Shown: positions 15,204 to 25,531, counted from the stretch's first letter. The stretch is DNA of 56,756 nucleotides from Candidatus Saccharimonadia bacterium (GCA_035544015.1 DATKIP010000082.1:1-56756); one strand, 5' to 3'. Numbers and translations are program-made. Notes: generated by a model not told the origin, from the sequence alone.

Positions 15204-15638
15204 CTATTTGAAGTAACCCTCATCAAGCTGCAAAAAGTCACAGCCTAACTCAGTTACCGATTTGGATTCAGCCTCAAACAACTTGTGCAGACTCATTACA
15301 ACGGCGTAGTAACGGGGGTCATTGGGGTCATCGCTGACGTAGGCAGAGTTTGTGCAATATTTGGTTTTCTCGTCAGACGATATCGCCCTCACTTCATCAA
15401 CATGTATTTGTTGGGTAAAGCTGGGCATAGGGCTGACACTAGAATTCTTCTGCTCAAAGCTCAGTGCCTTCTTTGCAACTTCTTGTTTTGCACCCGTAAG
15501 TTTCTCAGTCCCATCGTGGCGGAACAGCGCGAAAGCGCCGCCAGCGGCGAGGGCAAGAGCCACCAAAGCAGCCGCACCGATAAGGATCATTGATTTTCGA
15601 GAGAACCTGCGATTGCGTTGACCTTGGCTTGCATTCAT
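15204..15638 (-). CDS. Membrane-anchored hypothetical protein
   Basis: A 144-residue protein with a basic N-terminus, one membrane helix (about 17-39) and an exported domain with two Cys. No family recognised. The ATG at 15638 is preferred over a longer start at 15704. A TAAAAT box lies about 8 nt upstream on the minus strand, consistent with a near-leaderless mRNA. It is more AT-rich than its neighbours. The 270 bases up to tRNA-Lys contain a weak hairpin (ATTCTCA/TGAGAAT near 15845-15868) and no gene I can support. Confidence 0.6.
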   Translation of the reverse strand: MNASQGQRNRRFSRKSMILIGAAALVALALAAGGAFALFRHDGTEKLTGAKQEVAKKALSFEQKNSSVSPMPSFTQQIHVDEVRAISSDEKTKYCTNSAYVSDDPNDPRYYAVVMSLHKLFEAESKSVTELGCDFLQLDEGYFK

Positions 15639-15910
15639 ATGGCAATATTTTAGCATCAAAAACAAATTAAAAGGTAGCGGTATATGCGAGCGGCGCCTGA
15701 CCAATAAACTTAATATCGTGCCGTGGGGCAGTGGCCATATAGGCGCTGGGGCGGATGAGGCGCTGGTTTTGGCTAACGGGCAACTTTGCCGCCTACGCCC
15801 CTATCCACTTCTGCGAGTCGAAGGACATGCGTGTGAAGCGGGAGATTCTCATGACATTATGTGAGAATTTTGCGTCGAAAGACTAAAAGCGGCACTAAAT
15901 AATTCCTTGG

Positions 15911-15984
15911 AGGGCCCACTGGGACTCGAACCCAGGACACGCTGCTTAAAAGGCAGCTGCTCTAACCAACTGAGCTATGGGCCC
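15911..15984 (-). tRNA. tRNA-Lys (UUU)
   Basis: A complete cloverleaf is readable on the minus strand: acceptor stem GGGCCCA/TGGGCCC, D arm with AGCTCAGTTGGTTAGAGC, anticodon stem GCTGC/GCAGC with loop CTTTTAA (anticodon TTT, Lys), and T arm with GGGTTCGAGTCCC. The discriminator base is T. The CCA end is not encoded. Confidence 0.95.
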
Positions 15985-16034
15985 ATAGCTGTTAAACCGC
16001 TCAATAGTACCGGATTTGGGGCATTTTGGCAACG

Positions 16035-16520
16035 CTAGTGGCCTTTGTGCTCTTTGCCGTGCATGAAGCCCATTAGTAACGCGACGACCGGGAGTAGGCC
16101 GAGGATCCAGAGGTGAAACTGCTGGAGATTGAGCGCGAGGAAGGAATCGTTGTCGATGGCGGACATTTGGCTGGTGGGGAGCAGCTGCAGGGCGCTTGAG
16201 ACGATGAGCGCGCCGGTGCATAGGCCCACGAGCAGGTTGGCGATGAAGGCGCCTTTGTCGTGGGCTTTTTTGTGCGCGATGCCGACAATCCCAAAGATAA
16301 CGATGGGTAGGCCAAACAGGAGCCAGGCGACCTGATCGGCGCCGAGCATGGGCAGGTGCGGCGCCAAAGTGTCTTTTAATTGCCCGGCCAGCACGATGCC
16401 GACGTACACACTGAGAATGAGAATGCGCAGGCGCTGCTTGCCGGCCACAAGCCCGTAGAGCGCCGTGACGATGAGCACGGCGATAATGATAATGTTGGCG
16501 TTGAGGGCGGGCAGCTGCAT
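16035..16520 (-). CDS. Four-helix membrane protein of unknown function
   Basis: A 161-residue protein with about four membrane segments (roughly 10-26, 33-50, 65-83 and 90-112, plus a C-terminal hydrophobic stretch near 133-152). It has a His/Lys-rich end (HGKEHKGH). I do not recognise the family; it resembles the small uncharacterised membrane proteins frequent in candidate-phyla genomes. It lies between tRNA-Lys and the SDR gene on the same strand, without overlap. Confidence 0.65.
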   Translation of the reverse strand: MQLPALNANIIIIAVLIVTALYGLVAGKQRLRILILSVYVGIVLAGQLKDTLAPHLPMLGADQVAWLLFGLPIVIFGIVGIAHKKAHDKGAFIANLLVGLCTGALIVSSALQLLPTSQMSAIDNDSFLALNLQQFHLWILGLLPVVALLMGFMHGKEHKGH

Positions 16521-16552
16521 GGGCGACGTTGACGCTTATGGTTGCCAGTATA

Positions 16553-17191
16553 TCACTGGCGGCTGGCAACCATGGGCGCTTGACGCGACCACTTGCCGGC
16601 GGGGTCGGTGGCGGCGGCGACCATAAACCTGGCCACATCGGCGCGGCGGGCGGTGGTGAAGAGACCAATTTTGAGGTAACCAACGCGATAATGGTGCGTG
16701 GCCGCGCCGCCGGTCATGACGGGTGAGCGCACGAGGGTCCAATCGGCGGCGCTTTCGCGCATGAGGCGGGCATGCGCGGCGCCGTCGGCGTAGAGGCCGC
16801 CGGGCACGAGCTTGATGCCGGCGGTGACGAGGCGCGCGCCGAGGGTTGGCGCTGGGTCCCTGGGGTCGGACACGCCCTGGCCGGTGAGGCTGACGAAGCG
16901 CTGACCGGGCTGGAGGGCGGCGAGCACCGCGCGGGTGGCGGCGGTTTGAATGTCGGATTTGGCGAGCGATTTGTGGCCGAGGGCGCTGATGACAGCGTCT
17001 TGGCCCGCGAGGGCCTGGCGCATGACGTCGGGGTCTTTGAGATTGCCGGTGATGACGGTGAGGTGCGGGTGGGTTTGAGCAACTTTAGCGGGATTACGCA
17101 CGAGCGCCGTGACGTCATGGCCGCGAGCAAGCGCTTCGGCCACTACGAGTCGGCCGACCTTGCCGGTGGCACCGAGGATGAGGAGATTCAT
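16553..17191 (-). CDS. NAD(P)-binding (NmrA/SDR-like) protein
   Basis: A 212-residue atypical short-chain dehydrogenase of the NAD(P)H-binding family. It opens with the Rossmann motif G-A-T-G-K-V-G (residues 6-12), followed by V-T-A-L-V-R-N-P and a D-A-V-I-S-A-L-G-H segment. Such proteins act as oxidoreductases or as redox sensors. The start at 17191 is supported by a perfect TATAAT (plus-strand ATTATA 17198-17203) ending 6 nt before it, which predicts a leaderless mRNA. Confidence 0.85.
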   Translation of the reverse strand: MNLLILGATGKVGRLVVAEALARGHDVTALVRNPAKVAQTHPHLTVITGNLKDPDVMRQALAGQDAVISALGHKSLAKSDIQTAATRAVLAALQPGQRFVSLTGQGVSDPRDPAPTLGARLVTAGIKLVPGGLYADGAAHARLMRESAADWTLVRSPVMTGGAATHHYRVGYLKIGLFTTARRADVARFMVAAATDPAGKWSRQAPMVASRQ

Positions 17192-17211
17192 AGTGGCATT
17201 ATACGTTTTTG

Positions 17212-17267
17212 GGGTCATCTTTGCTGGTGAGCTTGATGATTTTTGCCCCTCCGGGTCATCTTTGCTG
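17212..17267. repeat. 15-bp direct repeat
   Basis: GGGTCATCTTTGCTG occurs at 17212-17226 and 17253-17267, 41 bp apart start to start, just upstream of the SDR promoter. It may be a short duplication or a pair of regulator sites. Confidence 0.5.
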
Positions 17268-17275
17268 AGTGCAGA

Positions 17276-17320
17276 GCCAACCTAGGGTTTCAAGGTGATG
17301 CATTGAAAGCTTGGGTTGGC
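17276..17320. other. Imperfect hairpin in the 17.2-17.4 kb gap
   Basis: GCCAACC 17276-17282 pairs with GGTTGGC 17314-17320, and TTTCAA 17288-17293 with TTGAAA 17303-17308. It lies downstream of the 17442-17861 gene on the minus strand, with a smaller CGGGC/GCCCG hairpin at 17395-17408 nearer the stop. Neither has a T-run. Confidence 0.45.
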
Positions 17321-17441
17321 GACAGAGTAGATCGCCGGGGTCTGCGGTGGCGGCAGGGGAAAGAAATGGTGCCCGAGATACGGGTTCATTTCACCGGGCC
17401 GAAGCCCGTCCGTGCCGCCGAGGGCGGGTGGATGCGTCAGT

Positions 17442-17861
17442 TCATCCTGCGGCCATCGGGAGGACCCGATTGAGGATAGCCGCGGAGACGATCTCCACCT
17501 TCTCCTCCGGGGTCGCGGAGCGGCACAGACGGAGCCGAGCCGAGCGGTTGGAGATTTCCGTGGCCCACAGGGGCCAGCGGCCATGCTTTACCGTGACGGT
17601 CCAGGCTTCGTTGATGCTGGAATACGTCGCGGTGAAGCCGGAGCTCTGGCCCGTGCTCGAGTTGAGCTCGGCTGTCAGGCCGCGTGGGTTGAGGCCGTAT
17701 TTCTCGATCAACTTCCGCGCCAGCTTGGTGACCTGGCGCTGGTCGTGGTGGCGCCCCAGGGCGGTGCCACGAATGACACGGCGCCCGGCCCAGCGAAAGG
17801 GCTGGGACAAGAAGACGCCGGCGAGGGCAGCGGCGAAGGCGACGACGACTTGCGGCGTCAT
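17442..17861 (-). CDS. Orphan protein with N-terminal membrane segment
   Basis: A 139-residue protein. A hydrophobic N-terminus (about 5-20) is followed by a basic region with G-R-H-H-D-Q-R-Q-V-T-K-L-A-R-K-L-I-E-K and a C-terminal alpha/beta domain containing W-T-V-T-V-K-H-G-R-W-P-L-W. I do not recognise it. A perfect AAGGAG lies 7 nt before the ATG, and a consensus promoter (TTGACA-17-TAGTAT) lies about 80 bp upstream, with a CCTCC/GGAGG hairpin in the leader. This autonomous, SD-led arrangement matches the other orphan genes in the window. Confidence 0.7.
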   Translation of the reverse strand: MTPQVVVAFAAALAGVFLSQPFRWAGRRVIRGTALGRHHDQRQVTKLARKLIEKYGLNPRGLTAELNSSTGQSSGFTATYSSINEAWTVTVKHGRWPLWATEISNRSARLRLCRSATPEEKVEIVSAAILNRVLPMAAG

Positions 17862-17942
17862 TGGGGCTCCTTACACGAAGAGACGGGACGGAAGGTGGGA
17901 GCGAGACTACTCTGTCAGTGCCTCCAGAGGAGGACGGCATTC

Positions 17943-17971
17943 ATACTACCATTATTCTTATGTTTTGTCAA
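17943..17971 (-). promoter_or_regulatory. Consensus promoter of the 17861 gene
   Basis: Minus strand TTGACA (17966-17971), 17-nt spacer, TAGTAT (17943-17948). It starts just downstream of the dnaJ stop at 17987. Confidence 0.75.
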
Positions 17972-17986
17972 TGGCGGCGACGGACG

Positions 17987-19114
17987 TTAGCGCTTGAAGA
18001 AGCCTTTTTTGCCCGCGGTTGATTCGGCGGCGAACTCTTCGAGGAGCTGGCGTTGTTTGGCGGAGAGTTTGGTGGGGATGTCGACGGTGACGGTGACGAG
18101 GTGGTCGCCGCGTGATCGGCCGCCCAGTCCGGGCACACCGCGGCCGGAGAGCTTGAAGACCTTGCCGCTTTGGGTGCCGGCCGGAACTTTGAGCGTGACG
18201 GGGCCGTCGACGGTTTCAACGCTCACCTCGGTGCCGAGGGCAGCTTCGGTCATGGAAACGCCGGTGTCGGAGAGGATATCGCGGCCATCGCGCTCAAAGC
18301 GGCGGTCACGGCGAATGCGGATCTGGACGTAAAGGTCGCCGCGCGGGCCGCCGCCACGAGCCGCGGCGCCTTGGCCGGTGAGCCGCATGGTGGCGCCGTC
18401 GTCGACGCCGGCCGGGATTTTGATGCTGAGTTTCTTGGATCGGCGCAGCACCCCGGCGCCGCGGCAGACGCTGCAGGCCTTCTCGGGCACTTGGCCCCGG
18501 CCGGCGCAGGTGGGGCAGACGCTGGCCTGCTGCACGGCGCCCAGAATGGTCTGCTGCACACGCACCACCTGCCCCCGGCCTTTGCAGGTGTCGCAGGTCT
18601 TGAGCTTGGTGCCGGGCTCGGCGCCGCTCCCCGTGCAGTGCTCGCAGGCGTCGTCCATAGTGACGGTGACATCGGTCTCGGTGCCAAAAACAGCGTCGGC
18701 GAAATCGATGGTGACCGAGACCTCCAGGTCGCGGCCGCGCGCCGGGCCGCGAGTGGCTCCCCCGCCGCCGGCGCCGCCCATGAACTGGTTGAGGATGTCG
18801 GAGAAATCAAACCCGGCGCCGTTGAAGTCGAAGCCGCCAAAACCCTGGGCTCCACCGGCCTGGCCGCCTCCCGCGCCGCCGCCAAAGGGGTTGCCGCCGG
18901 CGCCGGCGTGGCCAAATTGGTCGTAGCCGGTCTTTTTTTGCGGGTCTTTGAGCGTGTCGTAGGCCTCGCCGATTTCTTTGAACTTGGCATCGTCGCCGCC
19001 GTGCTTGTCGGGGTGGTGCTCCATGGCCAGCTTGCGGTAGGCGCGCTTAATTTCCTCGGCCGTGGCCGATTTGCTCACTCCTAAAATGTCGTAATAATCA
19101 CGCTTGGTCGCCAT
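17987..19114 (-). CDS. dnaJ: Chaperone protein DnaJ
   Basis: DnaJ (Hsp40) delivers clients to DnaK and stimulates its ATPase. The 375-residue protein has the whole type I set: J domain with H-P-D at 34-36, a Gly/Phe-rich linker (about 70-115), four zinc-finger repeats beginning [24 protein letters not shown] and CSVCRGAG, and the C-terminal substrate domains. It overlaps the NYN gene by 17 bp. No CIRCE is seen here, so it may not be under direct HrcA control. Confidence 0.97.
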   Translation of the reverse strand: MATKRDYYDILGVSKSATAEEIKRAYRKLAMEHHPDKHGGDDAKFKEIGEAYDTLKDPQKKTGYDQFGHAGAGGNPFGGGAGGGQAGGAQGFGGFDFNGAGFDFSDILNQFMGGAGGGGATRGPARGRDLEVSVTIDFADAVFGTETDVTVTMDDACEHCTGSGAEPGTKLKTCDTCKGRGQVVRVQQTILGAVQQASVCPTCAGRGQVPEKACSVCRGAGVLRRSKKLSIKIPAGVDDGATMRLTGQGAAARGGGPRGDLYVQIRIRRDRRFERDGRDILSDTGVSMTEAALGTEVSVETVDGPVTLKVPAGTQSGKVFKLSGRGVPGLGGRSRGDHLVTVTVDIPTKLSAKQRQLLEEFAAESTAGKKGFFKR

Positions 19115-19721
19115 CGGGCTGGTTCTCTTTTTTTACCTTGTCGAATATCTTAATGAGTTGGCCGTCCTGATACGTTTGCCACTCGCCGGCCTGGCGGGCG
19201 AGGCCCCAGGTGAGCGAGTCGGCGGGCGCCAAAATTTTGACGCGGGCTCCCCGGCCTTTCACCACCTCCACGGCCGGCACGAGGTCGGCGTCGGAGCTCC
19301 AAATGACGAGGGTTTTGTCGGTTTCGGAATCGACGACGAGATCGACAGCCAGGCGCACGTCCACGCCCTTTTCGCGAAATATTGGCTCTCGAAAGCCACA
19401 ATTCTTGCAGACATGCCCATCTTGCACGCGGAGTTTACCAGCCTTGATAATCTCAATTCCTTGATCCATGAGGTGATTGGTCCAAAGAGCTGTCCAGGCG
19501 ATCATTTCTTGGCTGCGTTTTTCGAGTTCTTCGTCGTTTTTGGCGACCGAGAGGGTGGTGGTGTAGTACTTAACCTTGAGCTCGCGCGCGCCTACGAGCT
19601 GCTTGATGAGCTCCACGAGGTTGACGTTGAGGAGATCTTCGCGCGACTTGAGCCGCCCGGTGCGGCGCAGCACGTCCATGAGTTGGTGAACGACGTTTTC
19701 GCCGTCGAGATAAACGATCAT
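19098..19721 (-). CDS. NYN/PIN-like nuclease-domain protein
   Basis: A 207-residue protein beginning M-I-V-Y-L-D-G-E-N, the first acidic motif of NYN (LabA/DUF88-type) domains, with further acidic residues in D-S-E-T-D-K and [10 protein letters not shown]. These are PIN-like metal-dependent nucleases, mostly acting on RNA. A C-x-x-C pair (CKNC) lies near residue 110. AGGAGG is 5 nt before the ATG at 19721; a longer frame to 19763 is less likely. Its 3' end runs 17 bp into dnaJ, so it is transcribed with dnaJ. The role with a chaperone is unknown. Confidence 0.82.
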   Translation of the reverse strand: MIVYLDGENVVHQLMDVLRRTGRLKSREDLLNVNLVELIKQLVGARELKVKYYTTTLSVAKNDEELEKRSQEMIAWTALWTNHLMDQGIEIIKAGKLRVQDGHVCKNCGFREPIFREKGVDVRLAVDLVVDSETDKTLVIWSSDADLVPAVEVVKGRGARVKILAPADSLTWGLARQAGEWQTYQDGQLIKIFDKVKKENQPDGDQA

Positions 19722-19741
19722 GCGGCCTCCTGTATACAAAA

Positions 19742-19770
19742 GCCCCGCGAGGCTGGACTCCAAGCGGGGT
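19742..19770 (-). terminator. Terminator between dinD and the NYN gene
   Basis: Minus strand: CCCCGC (19769-19764) pairs with GCGGGG (19748-19743), with a 15-nt loop and a following CTTTT. It would end the dinD transcript just before the NYN ribosome-binding site. Confidence 0.6.
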
Positions 19771-19812
19771 GACTTGGATTAAGATTAACCTGATTAGGGC
19801 CGGGAGTCAACG

Positions 19813-20637
19813 TCATTCTTTGCCTTTTAATTCCTTTGGGGCTTTGCCCAGCCGGCGCTTGACCTTGCCGATATCTTCTTGAGCCGCGAGTGCTTCAGGT
19901 TTAATACTACGCTCTAGCAGCGCTTGGCGCACGGACCGGTTGTTTTGGTCGTGCTCGCGCTTGACGATTGGCTTGCCCTGGAGCTCGTTTTGGAGCGTGT
20001 TCACGCTGGTCATTTCGGTGGCGAGGTCCTTGGCTTTGAGGGTAATGGTTGGCAGGTAATCGGCCAGGGGTTTGGCCGAGGGGACGCCGTATTTGGACTT
20101 CATGTCCGCAGTGGAATGGCCGCCGAAGAGTTCTTGGTCGCCCGAAGAACGGATTTCGGCAATGCCTTTGCTATCGACGCCATGGGCATTGAGGACGCCG
20201 GAGAATTTCTTTTCGGTGGCCGTGAGGCGTTCGCGGGCTTCGACGCGCTTGACCTCGGCTTGGTGTTGGTCGGTGAGCTCCTGTTTGCGGGTCTGAGCGG
20301 CAAAGTACGTTTGGGCTTGGGCGATGGCTTTTTTACGCGGGTCGCCGTTTTGGGCGATGAGGTAGCAGGCGTAGCGGGTGAGTTTGTAATCGGTTACTTT
20401 GCGTTCTGCTCCACTGCCTGTCAATACCAATTTCGCGGCGCCGGGAAAATGGTCCTCTAGCGATGCCCCGGATGTCTGGGCCGCGATTATGGCACGCTTA
20501 ATAGCGTTTTCAAACTTCTCCCAAGTGGTGTATTCGAGGAGAGGCATAAGCTCGCGCGCCGACCAAAACTCAACGTTGTTTTCGATGTGCTTGATCTCTT
20601 CAAAACTAGCTTGTGTGGCTTCGATTTGCTTGTCCAA
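19813..20637 (-). CDS. dinD: DNA-damage-inducible protein D (DinD)
   Basis: A 274-residue DinD homologue, the same length as the E. coli protein. It shares F-E-E-I-K, W-S-A-R-E-L, the G-A-S-L-E-D-H-F region, S/T-R-Y-A-C-Y-L-I/V-x-Q-N-G-D-P-x-K and Q-T-Y-F-A-x-Q-T-R-x-Q-E-L. In E. coli DinD is SOS-induced and DinD has been reported to inhibit RecA-DNA filaments. The start codon is TTG with AAGGGGG 7 nt upstream. Overlapping, degenerate versions of the GTTC-N7-GTTC box cover its -35 region at 20687-20712. The N-terminal half is BRO/KilA-like. Confidence 0.92.
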   Translation of the reverse strand: MDKQIEATQASFEEIKHIENNVEFWSARELMPLLEYTTWEKFENAIKRAIIAAQTSGASLEDHFPGAAKLVLTGSGAERKVTDYKLTRYACYLIAQNGDPRKKAIAQAQTYFAAQTRKQELTDQHQAEVKRVEARERLTATEKKFSGVLNAHGVDSKGIAEIRSSGDQELFGGHSTADMKSKYGVPSAKPLADYLPTITLKAKDLATEMTSVNTLQNELQGKPIVKREHDQNNRSVRQALLERSIKPEALAAQEDIGKVKRRLGKAPKELKGKE

Positions 20638-20670
20638 TGGTTATCCCCCTTGTCCGTTATTTATGCTCTC

Positions 20671-20712
20671 ATTTTAACACGATTTGAGGCTAAAAGCGAA
20701 CTAAAACCGATC
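20671..20712 (-). promoter_or_regulatory. dinD promoter with degenerate GTTC-type box
   Basis: The -10 is TAAAAT (20671-20676). A 15-mer at 20698-20712 matches the comEC box at 13 of 15 positions (GTTC preserved in one half, GATC in the other), and an overlapping 15-mer at 20687-20701 matches at 12 of 15. Both cover the -35 region. Confidence 0.45.
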
Positions 20713-20735
20713 ACTTTATGGATTAGCTGGTCCAC

Positions 20736-20908
20736 TTACTTCTGTCTACGTTCCCCGACTACTTCGCCCTCGATAATCCGACTCCCAATGACCGGCCCGC
20801 GGCCGCTCCGGGGACCACGTGCGGAACGAAGTGCGAACACCACGATAGCCACGAGGATGGCGGGAGCTATGAGAATGATGAGCAGAATAGCAAGGAGGAC
20901 GCCCTGCA

Positions 20909-20909
<1 letters not shown>
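20736..20909 (-). CDS. 57-residue membrane microprotein downstream of dnaK
   Basis: The ATG at 20909 overlaps the dnaK stop by one base (TAATG), so translation is probably coupled. The product is 57 residues: a hydrophobic helix (about 3-27) of Leu, Ile, Val and Ala, then a short Arg/Gly-rich cytoplasmic tail ending E-V-V-G-E-R-R-Q-K. No family recognised. Placement in the dnaK operon implies heat-shock, HrcA-controlled expression. Confidence 0.6.
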
Positions 20910-22855
<1,946 letters not shown>

Positions 22856-22938
22856 AATTCTCCTTCTCAATTCGCGCGGGTGGCGTGTGATTTGCGATTA
22901 TTTTAGCACTCCCCGGGTGGGGCTGCTGATACGTTCTC

Positions 22939-22976
22939 ATATTAGGAAATTGGCACTCGGGTGTCAAGAGTGCTAA
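22939..22976 (-). promoter_or_regulatory. dnaK promoter with embedded CIRCE operator
   Basis: CIRCE at 22950-22976: TTGGCACTC, 9-nt spacer, GAGTGCTAA (one mismatch between arms). On the minus strand its spacer is the -35 TTGACA (22962-22967), followed after 17 nt by TAATAT (22939-22944). HrcA binding would cover the promoter. A 36-bp segment (22942-22977) is identical at hsp20. Confidence 0.92.
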
Positions 22977-23015
22977 TGAGTGGGGTGGGTGAACTTCAGA
23001 CAATTTTGCGTATTG

Positions 23016-23044
23016 TTGCATTCTTTGCTAATTTGTTGTATAAT
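23016..23044 (+). promoter_or_regulatory. Consensus promoter of the 23129 gene
   Basis: TTGCAT (23016-23021), 17-nt spacer, TATAAT (23039-23044). The roughly 80-nt leader includes a GCGGC-cat-GCCGC hairpin at 23098-23110 and GAGGAG before the ATG. Confidence 0.75.
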
Positions 23045-23128
23045 TTCGCGGTCAGATTTTGGACCTGAATAACCTATACCGATCAGATCGCTTGTTTGCG
23101 GCCATGCCGCCCGACCGAGGAGTGATCA

Positions 23129-24337
23129 ATGGACACCAACACGACCACCAGCACCACCGACGAGGCCATTCGTGCCCACTTGCGCGAGTGCAAGCACATT
23201 ACCGAGGAAGTAGTGCGCTACGCGCTCACCGAGGGCGGTAGCGTCGACCTGCTCGCCAACCGGCTGCTGATGAACTGGTTCGTCTACAGGCAAGGTGCCG
23301 ACGACAACCCCCGCGTCGAGAAGACCCACCTGTACGCCCAGTTGGCGCGGGAGGTGCGCGGTGACGACTTCGCGCGCGGCCTCGTGCGGCGACTGTGCTG
23401 CACGGAGAGCTACGCCGACCGGTACCACCGGATCACCTTCTGGATGGACCCGGCGGCGCAGGACCTGTTCGGCAGCGAGAACAATGTGGCCTACGAAATG
23501 GCCATCGCGCTGGCGCGTCTGGACCCGGGCGACGTCATCAGCCACCACCGCGAGACCCTCGCGGCCTGGTTCGCCCGCGTCAGCATGGGCGCGATGGGGC
23601 CAGGCTGGGTCGATCTCGTGCTGCGCGAGGCGGCCAGCCATTTGCGCTACATCGACGATGCGGCGCAGCTGGAAGCCGCCCTGGCGCTGCCGTGGGACAA
23701 GCTCCTGGCCGTGGCGGCGCGATGCGAGCCCAACGGGTGGAACCTCATCCTGATGGGCTATGCACTGGCGAGGGGCGGCAACCCGCAGCTGGTCGGGGCC
23801 ATCGAGCGCTCCATCTCCCAGCAGCTCGAGAGCTACCCGCACCAGGCGCCGCTCGTGTGGCGCTGGGTGGCCGAAGGGTTCCGCCGCGAGGCGGAGAAGT
23901 CGCTGGAGGAGTACCCGGACACGGATCTCACGGTGGACGCGCTCTGGCGACTGCGGATGTACCGCAGCGCGTCGGGGCCCAGCTCGGTGCACCGCTTCGT
24001 CACTGCCCTGGGCTGGCAGATCGTCACCCTGGGCAAGGGGCTGCAGGCGACCGTCACCGTGCCCGGCCAGCGGCCGATCGTGTTCCGGCACGTCGCCACG
24101 GCGGAGGGCGACGAGGTGCTCCACGAGGGCGACGAGGTGCTCGTGAGCGTGAAGGCGCTCACCGAGGGCCGCACGCCCACCGTGACGCCGGCGGGCCGGA
24201 TGTACCCGGTGGTACTCATGCCGGCGACACCGCCCACCGCGGAGATGCTCGCCGAGCGTCTCTACTTCTACGTCGGGCCGCGCTACCGGCGGTGGTGGCC
24301 CGGCATGGGGCCGCCCACGAGGGAGAGGGCGAAGTAG
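23129..24337 (+). CDS. Orphan 402-residue protein, foreign codon style
   Basis: A 402-residue soluble-looking protein with no signal peptide and no family I recognise. The N-terminal two thirds look alpha-helical, with spaced Leu/Ala and Trp like a helical-repeat domain; the C-terminal part (about 295-360) looks beta-rich. GAGGAG lies 8 nt before the ATG at 23129. Codons strongly prefer C endings (Phe TTC, Asn AAC, Asp GAC), unlike neighbouring resident genes such as glgA, which often use TTT and GAT. It has its own promoter, hairpin leader and very strong terminator. Acquisition from a high-GC actinobacterium is plausible but not proven. Confidence 0.75.
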   Translation: MDTNTTTSTTDEAIRAHLRECKHITEEVVRYALTEGGSVDLLANRLLMNWFVYRQGADDNPRVEKTHLYAQLAREVRGDDFARGLVRRLCCTESYADRYHRITFWMDPAAQDLFGSENNVAYEMAIALARLDPGDVISHHRETLAAWFARVSMGAMGPGWVDLVLREAASHLRYIDDAAQLEAALALPWDKLLAVAARCEPNGWNLILMGYALARGGNPQLVGAIERSISQQLESYPHQAPLVWRWVAEGFRREAEKSLEEYPDTDLTVDALWRLRMYRSASGPSSVHRFVTALGWQIVTLGKGLQATVTVPGQRPIVFRHVATAEGDEVLHEGDEVLVSVKALTEGRTPTVTPAGRMYPVVLMPATPPTAEMLAERLYFYVGPRYRRWWPGMGPPTRERAK

Positions 24338-24349
24338 GTCTGACGAAGT

Positions 24350-24410
24350 CCCGGAGCCGCGCGAACCTGCGCGGCTCCGGGGTCAACCTGGCGACTCAAT
24401 TTTTTGAGTC
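24350..24410 (+). terminator. Strong tandem hairpins after the 23129 gene
   Basis: CCCGGAGCCGCGC (24350-24362) pairs perfectly with GCGCGGCTCCGGG (24369-24381), loop 6 nt. A second hairpin, GACTCAA/TTGAGTC (24393-24399 with 24404-24410), has a T-rich loop and can act in both directions, so it may also end the minus-strand YdeI-family transcript. Confidence 0.75.
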
Positions 24411-24437
24411 TTGAGGTTGATGTGATGCGGATCATTC

Positions 24438-25016
24438 CTATAACAACGTTTCGCCGCGAGCGAGCATGTCCACGAATTTAGTGATGCGGGCGGCGCGAGT
24501 TTCAGGGCGCTTGGCGTCTTGGATTCGGTACAGAATCGCGTAACGGTTGCTGCCGTTGATCGCGGCGAAGAAGGCTTTAGCTTTGGGATTGGCCTCAAGC
24601 GCGACGGCAAGGTCGTCCGGGACGGTGGCGGTGCTTTGGCTGGCATAGGCCTTGGCCCAGCGACCGTCCTGTTTGGCGACTTCGACTTGGGCGAGACCGG
24701 CCGGGTGCATTTTGCCGGCAGTGATGAGCTGCTCGGCTTTAGCGGCGTTTATCTCCGACCAGGCGCTTTTGGGCCGGCGGGGGGTGAATTTTTGGAGCCA
24801 AAAATGGTCGTCGAGAGCGTTTTTTTGACCGTCGATCCAGCCATAACAGAGGGCTATGTCGAGAGCCTGCGGGTAGGTTACGGATGGGGTATGTGAGGAT
24901 TTTTTGGCTATTTTGAGCCATAATCCGCCGGAGGAGGCAGAATTCTTAGCCAGCCACTGCTCCCAGTCGACGGGAGTGGCAAAGGCGAGAATGGGGAGGT
25001 CTGGGTTGGTAGACAT
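24438..25016 (-). CDS. YdeI/OmdA-family protein
   Basis: A 192-residue protein of the YdeI/OmpD-associated family. Recognisable elements are W-L-x-K-N, G-L-W-L-K-I-A-K-K, Y-P-Q-A-L-D-I-A-L-C-Y-G-W-I-D-G, F-T-P-R-R-P-K-S-x-W-S and a C-terminal N-R-Y-A-I-L-Y-R-I-Q-D-A-K-R-P-E-T-R. The family is widespread, with weak functional information (peptide-resistance and bacteriocin-protection phenotypes have been described). It sits between two terminators and appears monocistronic. Confidence 0.88.
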   Translation of the reverse strand: MSTNPDLPILAFATPVDWEQWLAKNSASSGGLWLKIAKKSSHTPSVTYPQALDIALCYGWIDGQKNALDDHFWLQKFTPRRPKSAWSEINAAKAEQLITAGKMHPAGLAQVEVAKQDGRWAKAYASQSTATVPDDLAVALEANPKAKAFFAAINGSNRYAILYRIQDAKRPETRAARITKFVDMLARGETLL

Positions 25017-25030
25017 GGTTCTAGAATAAC

Positions 25031-25054
25031 AAAAAGCCGCGGCGGCGGCTTTTT
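25031..25054 (-). terminator. Terminator of hsp20 (bidirectional)
   Basis: AAAAAGCCGC (25031-25040) pairs perfectly with GCGGCTTTTT (25045-25054) around a 4-nt loop. It ends the hsp20 transcript on the minus strand; the A/T ends allow use in both directions. Confidence 0.85.
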
Positions 25055-25069
25055 GCTTAGATCATGAGA

Positions 25070-25531
25070 TTATTTTTCGCTCTTGTCGGCTTTTTTGCCA
25101 CTCGACAGCTGCAGACGCTTGGGCTGCGGGGGCTCTTTGCGGTCGAAGGTGACGCACAGAACGCCGTTTTCGAACTTAGCATCGGCGGAGTCGGTGTCAA
25201 TGTCTGAAGGCAGCATAAACTGGCGGTAGTAGCTCGACTGGGTGCTTTCGCGGCGCAGGTAGTTGCGGTCTTTTTTCTCGTCTTCGGAGCGGTGCTCGGC
25301 TTTGATCTCGAGGCGGTCCTGGTTGATTTGTACGTTTACATCATCGTCTTTGAAGTTGGGCAGGGCGGTTTCGACAACGAGCTTGCCGCCCTCTTCGTAG
25401 ATGTCGGTGGCGGGTGCAGCGGGTAGGCCGGTGCCGACACCGGTGAGACTGCGGCTGACGAGCCGGTTCATGTGGTCGGTCATGTCGTCGAGCTCGCGGA
25501 ACGGGTCCCAAGTGATGAGTGAATTGGCCAT
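25070..25531 (-). CDS. Small heat-shock protein Hsp20
   Basis: A 153-residue alpha-crystallin-domain chaperone that holds unfolding proteins for DnaK. It has W-D-P-F-R-E-L near the start, the alpha-crystallin core (about 38-135) with D-I-Y-E-E-G-G-K-L-V-V and the signature A-K-F-E-N-G-V-L-x-V-T-F. The C-terminal I-x-I anchor is not obvious; the tail is Lys-rich. AAGGAGG precedes the ATG. It is under a CIRCE copy identical to that of dnaK. Confidence 0.95.
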   Translation of the reverse strand: MANSLITWDPFRELDDMTDHMNRLVSRSLTGVGTGLPAAPATDIYEEGGKLVVETALPNFKDDDVNVQINQDRLEIKAEHRSEDEKKDRNYLRRESTQSSYYRQFMLPSDIDTDSADAKFENGVLCVTFDRKEPPQPKRLQLSSGKKADKSEK

